Of a stretch of DNA of 31,714 nucleotides, positions 6,818 through 13,680 are shown in pieces. The position numbers and the translations under genes were made by a program. A model generated the notes under the pieces. The model ran no database searches and had not been told where the DNA came from. It saw only the letters and a program-made list of their open reading frames with translations. The stretch's first letter is position 1. Every line of letters starts with the position of its first letter. Source of the DNA: an uncultured Bacteroidales bacterium (lineage in GTDB: Bacteria; Bacteroidota; Bacteroidia; Bacteroidales; Paludibacteraceae); NCBI GenBank assembly GCA_934692905.1, contig CAKUUM010000025.1:1-31714 (forward strand). The letters are read 5' to 3'.

Positions 6818-9118
6818 TCAATTTACGACTTGTCCCTGCACGGAGTATCGTACGCCATTGCGCAGGATATACATAGTACCGTTTTGCAGCACTTTAGTCA
6901 CCGTTGCACTATCCATGATTTCCACATCATCCACTCCACTCTGCGTAGCATCGCCATATATCAGCGATATACCACGGAGCCATAGATGGTGTGCTCCTGC
7001 TGAAGTAGCAGACTTCAAGGAGAAATTGATGCACTCCATGTGCAATGGGAAGATTGCCACGTCCGTGCCGAAATAATCCTTTACTGCGATGTTGGTGACC
7101 ACATCATTACCAGTCTCTGCGACAGGAGTGATAGTGATATTCTGCGCGTGCAACTCGTTGTTAGCACGGATAGAGAGGTAGAAGTTTTCTACCAAAGCAT
7201 CCGTGGCATATACAAAGCAAATCGTATCCAGCAGGGAGTACAGCACAGAGTCTTTGGACAGCCGAATATAACGTTCACGCCCATTCTTGTAAGTAAACTG
7301 CACGTCCACCGGTGTTGTTCCGCTTTCCGGCACTATCCACTGAGGATTGTAGGTAGAAGGGCACTTGAGTGCCCATGTATCCGTAGCACGGAAATCATCC
7401 CACATCATTATGTGCGCGGTAGGAATCTCCACATGTACCAACAGGGTATCGCGGAAATCACCTAACTCACCAATAATCTCAGCATAACCATTCTTTATGC
7501 CCGTCACCTCGCCTGATGCATTCACTGTGGCTACTGACGGGTCGGACGAGGTCCATGAGAGCGCGTCTGCCAAAAGAGAAATGGTGCTATTGCCAATGGT
7601 ACTCTGCACTTCCACGGTATAAGGGTGCTTGTCGTCACACAGCACAGAGTCCAAACGAATGGCTATAGGTGCTGAGGTGACGAGACGCACCGTGAGGTCA
7701 GTAGTGATGTCGCCCAACGCAGCATGCAACGCACCGCCATTTTCCCCTGACGCGAGGAAACGTCCGTCGGACAGTATCTCGCCCACTTCGGGAGCGCAAC
7801 TGAGTTGTACGCCCTGCACATCGGTGTCGATTAAGACGCCATACCGGTTGTAGCCCAAGAACTTGGGTGCTGCTACGCCATAACGCGGCAAAGAGTAGAT
7901 GGGCATATAAGGTGCGATGGCTGCTATGGTGTTGTCCGCCTCCGGTACATTGGCTACGGCGAACATACCATTTGCTACCGCGCGTTCCGAGCCGTCGGAA
8001 CCATTATTGACCTCACCAAACGGACGGATATAAAGGCAACTGCTGCCACCTCCGTCCCAGTTTACTGCTTTGTAAGCACCATAGTAGTGAATAATCTCAC
8101 CCAGCACCTTGGTAGTGCACCCGTTGCTCACACCGCGTCCGTCCACTACAAGGAACAGTATCGTATCGCCCTGCTCACTATGTCCGAAAGCCGTGCGAGG
8201 GTGCAACTCATTCCAGAAGTTGGACTGCTCCACCTGCCCATTGTCCACAATCAAGGCGTAGTTGTCACCCGCTATGCATTGGCTGATATTCTGCTTGACA
8301 CCATCAATCTTAAATGACATCTTAATAGTAATGGTATCGCCCACATTGGCTTTGTTCAGATGCTCCGCCATGGTGCCATGACCTGACAGCACCACCTGCC
8401 CGTCGCCGATGGCGGTATTACCTTTGTTTGCAGCCACCGACTTCACAACGGCATGTACCGTACAGTTGGTATGCCACGTCTCACCCTCTGCCAACTCGCA
8501 CAGGAGTTCAGTGCCATAGTCGTTGGTCAGCGTGGAGGCCGCATTGTGGCGGTTGTAGAGCACCAACTCGTTTTCGCCGCGTGTGTAGTTGACGCGCTTG
8601 ATTTTCATTGTATCCAATCCCAGTATAGCCTTCGCCGAGAAGGATGCCACGCTACCTATCGCGCCCAGCATCTTCTCATCCACAGCACCCAGACGGCGTG
8701 CGCCATGGCTATTGGGTACATAAGCAAACTCATTATTGATGACGGTGAAACCCGTAGGGCAACCTATATCGCCCTTGGTGGCAAAAAAGTCACCGTTGGT
8801 GCCGCCATAAAAGATTTTGGTTTCGGTGGTCTTGCGCTGAGCCATAGCCGACGGGCGTTCCACACCAATCACAGCATCTTTGCCCATTATCTGCTCGATT
8901 GCCACGTATGGATTCTTAGTATCCACCGTCATCAACCAGCAGTCCAACCGCCCCGCCTTGTGGTCGGCACGCAACATACGCAGTTCGTAGTACGTAGCAC
9001 CAGGACCAGCAGGAAACATAGAAAGGGTGTCAATCGTGTATTCCACCCCATTGAGCGAGACGGCATGCGCCATCATGCCCATTAAACATGAAAAGACAAA
9101 AAGAATAAGACGTTTCAT
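6818..9118 (-). CDS. Exported phosphodiester glycosidase, DUF2233/NAGPA family (copy 2)
   Basis: This 766-aa paralogue of the preceding entry is the first gene of the three-gene unit. It has a signal peptide (1-19), a DUF2233/NAGPA domain (about 60-395) with GGTNGDFF (105-112), HPRTAFG (306-312), VDGRG (325-329) and the canonical DGGGSS (355-360), a Big_2-like region (about 495-567), a jelly-roll-like domain (about 571-721) and the common tail (743-766). Its catalytic half differs substantially from copy 1, while residues from about 518 to 721 are roughly 80% identical by eye to residues 514-717 of copy 1. The likely reaction is removal of an alpha-linked N-acetylglucosaminyl (or similar) residue from a phosphodiester; the pair may cover two linkages. 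I found no good TAnnTTTG box upstream. Confidence 0.86.
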   Translation of the reverse strand: MKRLILFVFSCLMGMMAHAVSLNGVEYTIDTLSMFPAGPGATYYELRMLRADHKAGRLDCWLMTVDTKNPYVAIEQIMGKDAVIGVERPSAMAQRKTTETKIFYGGTNGDFFATKGDIGCPTGFTVINNEFAYVPNSHGARRLGAVDEKMLGAIGSVASFSAKAILGLDTMKIKRVNYTRGENELVLYNRHNAASTLTNDYGTELLCELAEGETWHTNCTVHAVVKSVAANKGNTAIGDGQVVLSGHGTMAEHLNKANVGDTITIKMSFKIDGVKQNISQCIAGDNYALIVDNGQVEQSNFWNELHPRTAFGHSEQGDTILFLVVDGRGVSNGCTTKVLGEIIHYYGAYKAVNWDGGGSSCLYIRPFGEVNNGSDGSERAVANGMFAVANVPEADNTIAAIAPYMPIYSLPRYGVAAPKFLGYNRYGVLIDTDVQGVQLSCAPEVGEILSDGRFLASGENGGALHAALGDITTDLTVRLVTSAPIAIRLDSVLCDDKHPYTVEVQSTIGNSTISLLADALSWTSSDPSVATVNASGEVTGIKNGYAEIIGELGDFRDTLLVHVEIPTAHIMMWDDFRATDTWALKCPSTYNPQWIVPESGTTPVDVQFTYKNGRERYIRLSKDSVLYSLLDTICFVYATDALVENFYLSIRANNELHAQNITITPVAETGNDVVTNIAVKDYFGTDVAIFPLHMECINFSLKSATSAGAHHLWLRGISLIYGDATQSGVDDVEIMDSATVTKVLQNGTMYILRNGVRYSVQGQVVN

Positions 9119-9209
9119 AGTATCGATATCGTTCTATATATATAACGCAAAAAAGGGGTAAAAACTACAGGCAAAACACAAATACTTAACAACTTTAATA
9201 TACGCCATG

Positions 9210-9268
9210 TACGATTTACGAATTTACAATGTACGATTTATTTGGACATTTTCCGTTATGTACGATTT
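9210..9268. repeat. 59-bp TACGATTT-type repeat, copy 1
   Basis: It is built from three or more TACGATTT/TACGAATTT units and matches 25114-25171 closely over its first 40 bp, with the end unit TACGATTT also conserved. It lies about 90 bp upstream of the NAGPA copy 2 start. Confidence 0.75.
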
Positions 9269-9311
9269 CCCTGCGCCATTAAAGCCCACAAAAGACCCAT
9301 AAAATACAGAA

Positions 9312-9369
9312 GAACATATAATTACCCGTGAATTAGCCATTAATTCCCCAATAACGACATTCTCCATTA
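9312..9369. repeat. ATTAACCATTAATT-type intergenic repeat, unit 1
   Basis: The phrase GAACATATAATTA..CGTGAATTAGCCATTAATT, followed by CCAATAACGACATTCTCC, recurs at 9463-9520 and in part at 9572-9607. A fourth related copy lies at 24081-24128 upstream of the SusC gene. Confidence 0.7.
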
Positions 9370-9462
9370 ATGCCCATTAAAGACCCATAAAAATTCCACT
9401 TCATACTTTCTCCATTAAAGACCACTAAAACCCATCAAAATTCCCCGTTAATCGGACTAATA

Positions 9463-9520
9463 AAACATTAATTTCCACGAATTAACCATTAATTCCCAGA
9501 TAATGACATTCTCCGTCAAT
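9463..9520. repeat. ATTAACCATTAATT-type intergenic repeat, unit 2
   Basis: It contains CACGAATTAACCATTAATT followed by a variant of the ATAATGACATTCTCCGT block seen in unit 1. Same orientation as unit 1. Confidence 0.7.
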
Positions 9521-9571
9521 GGTCCGTTAATTTGCTCCATTAAAGCCATTAAAAGCCCCATTAAAAACAAA

Positions 9572-9607
9572 GGAACATATAATTAACCACGAATTAGCCA
9601 TTAATTT
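9572..9607. repeat. ATTAACCATTAATT-type intergenic repeat, unit 3
   Basis: It repeats GGAACATATAATTAACCACGAATTAGCC, almost as in unit 1, but lacks the ACGACATTCTCC extension. Confidence 0.65.
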
Positions 9608-9624
9608 CTTCGTGGATAGCAGTA

Positions 9625-9668
9625 GAGGAAAGAAAAGGCAGGGCGACACACAGGTATCGCCCTGCCTT
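9625..9668 (-). terminator. Rho-independent terminator of the SusC-to-DUF4623-like operon
   Basis: A perfect 12-bp stem (AAGGCAGGGCGA at 9635-9646 with TCGCCCTGCCTT at 9657-9668, 10-nt loop) lies about 45 bp beyond the stop at 9715. On the minus strand the stem is followed by a T-rich tract (TTTTCTTTCC). It closes the six-gene unit and separates it from the NAGPA unit. Confidence 0.85.
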
Positions 9669-9714
9669 GGTATGTTAGTGATTACTCACTACTTATTGAT
9701 TGGCTGACAATGAA

Positions 9715-12700
9715 TCACTTAGCCACAGCACCAAGTACGGTGTACTTCACGCCATTCTTGATGATATAGATTTGACCGTTCTCAACCACCTTCTTAGCCT
9801 CAATCTTCACTGCATCAATGTTGTCAACGCCAGTGCCCTCTTTACCCGTGAAGGTATAAACAGCGTAGCCGTTGTTGTTAGCATAGATGTAGAGCGTAGC
9901 CACATTGCCATTCACCTCTACAGAAGGAACTGCGGTACGGCAACCGTTGGTGGCAGCACCCATACCGTTAGCAGGGAAGTACCACATAGGCTCCAGGCCT
10001 GCGAACTCTTTAGCCTCGTCAGCAAACTTGTAGAGAGCGAAAGCAGAAGTAGGAGTACCTACGGTGTTGGTAGCAGCCATCAAGAGGAAGTACTCGTCAC
10101 CTACCTGGAACTCAACCAAACCATTGTGACCCGTGTTCATCTTGCAGGTGTCGCCCTCGTTGTTAACAACAGCCACACCCTTCGGGCTATTAACGAAATC
10201 GTCCTTCAATGAACCTGACATATCGAACAGCATAGGCAGTGTGCTCCAACCGTCCACATAGAACAAGTCCTCACTAACAGGGAAAGTCTGAGGAGCAGTA
10301 CCGAAACTTGCTACAGAGAGTGCTCCGTCTGCGATAAGCAACGATTGGTCGGTCTTAGGATCGATAGTGCAGATGATTTCCTCTGCGTTAGCAGCCTTAC
10401 CATTGGTTATGTCCCACTTGTAAGCATTGAAACTATTGGCATCAGTAGCCATGATGATAGCACTATTGTTTACATCACCATATACGCCGAATGCATCAAA
10501 ACGGAAACCGTTGTCCTTGAAGTTAGGATTGCTATAGAGGTGCTCTTTTACCAATTCCGTAGCCTCACCCGTAGTCAAATCCACCTTGTAAACAAAGAAC
10601 CAACTATTGGTACCCGTGCAGCAGCCAATCAAGCAGTTGCCTGCGCCATCGAACTTGATGTCATTGTAAGCAAGGGTTACAGCAGCAGACCATTTGCCTG
10701 TAGAGTCAGCAACCTCGAACAAATGTTCTCCCTTGATTGCAATAGGATCCAACATATTGCCTGTTGCACCATCAACAACAGTGATAGAAGCATTAGCACG
10801 GTTGATGAAATACATCTTGCCATCCTTAGCGGCCATACCACGAACATTGTCGGTAGGACCGGGCTTGTTAGCCTCAAAGTTGTCCTCAATGTTGGAAATT
10901 ACCCAATTGTTCTCCAATGTATATTCACCATTCTCACCACGAGCGGGATATGCATACGAATCTTTCTTACCTACAACCACTTTCTCAATGCCAGCAACAT
11001 CACCTACGAACTGGAACTTGTTGAAATATCCTGCTACAGCAGTAATGGTAACCTTTGTGCCTATTGGGAATTGAGTTTCATCAAGACTCATACGGTAGCA
11101 CTGTATGGTATCTGTGCCATCCGTTACGAAAGGATTCTTGTAACTATCGTAAGAAACTATCTTCACACCAGAAATACTTACACGCTGTGCAAAATATTTA
11201 AGAGGTTCTGCAGTCAAAGCACTAAGAGTCTCAAACTTAACAGGAGCATATACCTCTGCATCTTCTGCAGAAGCGACCTCTGCGTTCTTTACCTCAGGAG
11301 CACCACCATAAACGGTCTTTACGCCCTTAGCGACAATCTTTTGACCAACTTTGCAAGTAGGATCAGCAGATGTGAACACAAGAATACCACCCGTAGCGTC
11401 TTGGATATAGATATTCTTGCCTTGGATATAGTTAACAATACCAGAGACATTGGTTTCTGTCTCGTCAGCCAAAGCAACTACCTCCGCAATTGTAGGAATA
11501 TACTCAATCCACTTTGCATAGAGTTTGCCAGAAGCCGTCTTAGGATCGATCTTCGTTACCTTGTCACCCGAGAAATCAGCCGTGGTGTACCAACCGTCAA
11601 ATGTGAAGCCTGCCTTGTAAGGCGCATTGAGAGTAAACTCTGCATTTACACTTTCAGGATTAACGAATCCATGTTTCCAAATCGGCATAAACGATTCAGC
11701 CTGACCGGCGATGGCATAACTCGGAGCAGCAGGCCAACTGGTCTCTGCCGGCGAGCAAAGCAAGAATGCTGAAAGTTCTTTACGATATGTGTTCTCTACC
11801 ATATCAGCATCAGCCACACTCAATTCTGCAGCCGTACGAGCAGCAACCATCACATCTTTCAGCCAACCAAGTTTAGCAGCCTCTGTGGTCTCAATGACAG
11901 TCTTCAGGTAGTTCTTCTCATTGTAAGTTACATTCTGCAAGAAGCCCGTAACCGTACAAGCCTGACCGGCAGCTGCGGACTCTTCCACCCAATTTTCGCC
12001 AATCATGTAGTAGTACTTGCCATCCTCCATTTTCACAAACTCCTTCTTTGCACCAGTAGCCGCATTGAACGCATTTTGGATTTCCATAGCCACAGCACCC
12101 TTGGATGTCCATCCATAGTCGTTGGTGACACCACCATTGAGTTCGTACTCAATCTTCTGTGCCACAGGAACAGCCTTAAATTTGAGAACGGTATCTTTCT
12201 CCATATATGTGCGCTCTGCAGCCAAGTCTTCCAAGTAAGCATCACCCTCACCGGCTGCATACAGATACTTAACGCTTTCTGCAAGAGCATCCTCTGCACG
12301 ATACGTATAAGTATAATCGCGGTCCGTAAGTTTCTTCATACGGATGAAAGATTTGTTGGTAAAGTTACCATAGATAAAGCACGAAGGAGTGCCCTCAGGG
12401 ATATTTACATTGAATGTCAATGTAGGAATAAAGTGACCCAGTGAATCAATGGTCATTTTCTTGTTTACGCCATCATAGGTAAACTTAACCGTGTCCTTTA
12501 CGAGCACAGTACCATTGTAGGTGATGTCTGCCTTTTTGTACAAGGTAGCACCTTCGTCTGCTGCGGAACCGTTTATCCACAGGCTATCAGCAGCATAGAT
12601 ACCCTCCAAGGTAAAGATACCATTCTCACCTGCGGTCATAGATTCCCACTCAGCACCCTCGTTGCCTTGTTTCATAAAGCAAGCGGGAGCCACAGTAAGC

Positions 12701-13641
12701 GTATATTTACGAACTGCATAACTAGCGTACTCATAAATTGTAGCAACATCTCCATCCACAATGACACGGAAAGTTGCAGTTGAGTTCATAGAAGCCGTGC
12801 CAGCAGCCTCTTTATCCTCTGCAATCACGTAAGGAGCAGCAGGATCTGTAACATCATAGATTGCAAACGAGCCCTTATAACCTTGTACAGGATAAGTACC
12901 CATAGCAATCAACGTATGACCAGCCAACTTGAAGATAGTAGCGCCAGCCGTTGAGCAGAATGTGCCAGTCTGAGTAAAGTATGGCATATTGGTAACAACC
13001 GGTGTTTCTCCACTCATGTCTATCAAAGCCACACCAGCACCACGACCATGAGCCGTAAAATGGTCCACATCAAGCACAGATATCGGGTTCGGTCCACCAC
13101 CAGCAAATGGAAGAGCAATGGTATCCACGGTTGTAACTTTACCATCTACAAGATTGTAGCGAAGCATTTTTTGCAAACCATTTCCATGTGCAAAATACGC
13201 ACCACGCCCCGTTACAAAATTACCAGCCGCACGTGTAAAATCGGTACGAGCCAAAATGCCCAATGTATCTACACGGAGCAATTGATTCTGAGGACCATAA
13301 ACCTGTGCATAAGCATTCTTTGTACTACCAACAGTCCACACCCAAATAACTTTGTTACCAGTCTCGTCTTCATCCATAAAAAGCCCTTTGCCAATGGTGT
13401 CAGCATCAGCAATCGCCGTGAGAGCGAGGTCGGCTTTCTTAAGTTTACCTGTTGTTTGGTTACAGAAAAAAACGCCATCGTTGTTGACGATGAAACCGCC
13501 ACGGTTGTCATTGACTGTCAAACCAGTAGCCAATGTCGCGCCTTGCTTTGTCAATGTACCTGCAATCGGACCCACAATGTCTGCGGCAAACATTCCGACT
13601 GCCAATACGAGAGCAGCAACTAAAGAAAATAATTTCTTCAT
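9715..13641 (-). CDS. Large exported modular protein with DUF4623-like propellers, CBM-like, Flg_new and OB-like domains
   Basis: I do not recognise an enzymatic domain in this 1308-aa protein. It has a Sec signal (1-19), an N-terminal propeller-like region (about 25-320), a CBM20/48-like beta-sandwich (about 405-490, with FIYGNFTNKSFIRMKKL and a KYLYAAGEG stretch), a Listeria-Bacteroides (Flg_new/InlB B) type repeat around 666-711 (GFTFDGWYTTADFSG...LYAKW), an OB-fold-like domain (about 716-885, TNVSGIVNYIQGKNIYIQDATGGI), a C-terminal DUF4623-like propeller (about 895-1265) and the shared tail (1284-1308). It is the last gene of the SusC operon, 39 bp after the glycosidase. A surface or secreted glycan-binding role is likely but inferred. 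Codon use and repeat-rich beta structure look like those of its neighbours. Confidence 0.8.
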   Translation of the reverse strand: MKKLFSLVAALVLAVGMFAADIVGPIAGTLTKQGATLATGLTVNDNRGGFIVNNDGVFFCNQTTGKLKKADLALTAIADADTIGKGLFMDEDETGNKVIWVWTVGSTKNAYAQVYGPQNQLLRVDTLGILARTDFTRAAGNFVTGRGAYFAHGNGLQKMLRYNLVDGKVTTVDTIALPFAGGGPNPISVLDVDHFTAHGRGAGVALIDMSGETPVVTNMPYFTQTGTFCSTAGATIFKLAGHTLIAMGTYPVQGYKGSFAIYDVTDPAAPYVIAEDKEAAGTASMNSTATFRVIVDGDVATIYEYASYAVRKYTLTVAPACFMKQGNEGAEWESMTAGENGIFTLEGIYAADSLWINGSAADEGATLYKKADITYNGTVLVKDTVKFTYDGVNKKMTIDSLGHFIPTLTFNVNIPEGTPSCFIYGNFTNKSFIRMKKLTDRDYTYTYRAEDALAESVKYLYAAGEGDAYLEDLAAERTYMEKDTVLKFKAVPVAQKIEYELNGGVTNDYGWTSKGAVAMEIQNAFNAATGAKKEFVKMEDGKYYYMIGENWVEESAAAGQACTVTGFLQNVTYNEKNYLKTVIETTEAAKLGWLKDVMVAARTAAELSVADADMVENTYRKELSAFLLCSPAETSWPAAPSYAIAGQAESFMPIWKHGFVNPESVNAEFTLNAPYKAGFTFDGWYTTADFSGDKVTKIDPKTASGKLYAKWIEYIPTIAEVVALADETETNVSGIVNYIQGKNIYIQDATGGILVFTSADPTCKVGQKIVAKGVKTVYGGAPEVKNAEVASAEDAEVYAPVKFETLSALTAEPLKYFAQRVSISGVKIVSYDSYKNPFVTDGTDTIQCYRMSLDETQFPIGTKVTITAVAGYFNKFQFVGDVAGIEKVVVGKKDSYAYPARGENGEYTLENNWVISNIEDNFEANKPGPTDNVRGMAAKDGKMYFINRANASITVVDGATGNMLDPIAIKGEHLFEVADSTGKWSAAVTLAYNDIKFDGAGNCLIGCCTGTNSWFFVYKVDLTTGEATELVKEHLYSNPNFKDNGFRFDAFGVYGDVNNSAIIMATDANSFNAYKWDITNGKAANAEEIICTIDPKTDQSLLIADGALSVASFGTAPQTFPVSEDLFYVDGWSTLPMLFDMSGSLKDDFVNSPKGVAVVNNEGDTCKMNTGHNGLVEFQVGDEYFLLMAATNTVGTPTSAFALYKFADEAKEFAGLEPMWYFPANGMGAATNGCRTAVPSVEVNGNVATLYIYANNNGYAVYTFTGKEGTGVDNIDAVKIEAKKVVENGQIYIIKNGVKYTVLGAVAK

Positions 13642-13680
13642 AATGTTTTAAGTTTAAAGTTAATATATAAATTGGTTTTG

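Larger units (their letters stand above)
9119..9634. other. Repeat-rich intergenic region
   Basis: No credible gene is present over about 515 bp. The stretch contains a 59-bp element at 9210-9268 (partner at 25114-25171), three copies of a module around ACGAATTAACCATTAATT, and at least four copies of a CCATTAAAGACCCATAAAA-like phrase. The first part must also hold the promoter and leader of the NAGPA unit. I see only a weak TAGTTTTT candidate (minus strand, 9160-9167) with no matching -33 box. Confidence 0.6.

Noticed and set aside
9276..9607. A possible CRISPR array in the repeat-rich spacer
   Set aside because: Repeat units vary in length and sequence, spacing is irregular, and no cas gene is near.
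10345..11772. A 475-codon plus-strand open frame inside the 1308-aa gene
   Set aside because: It is antisense to a coherent exported multidomain protein, with no signal, domain or promoter of its own.
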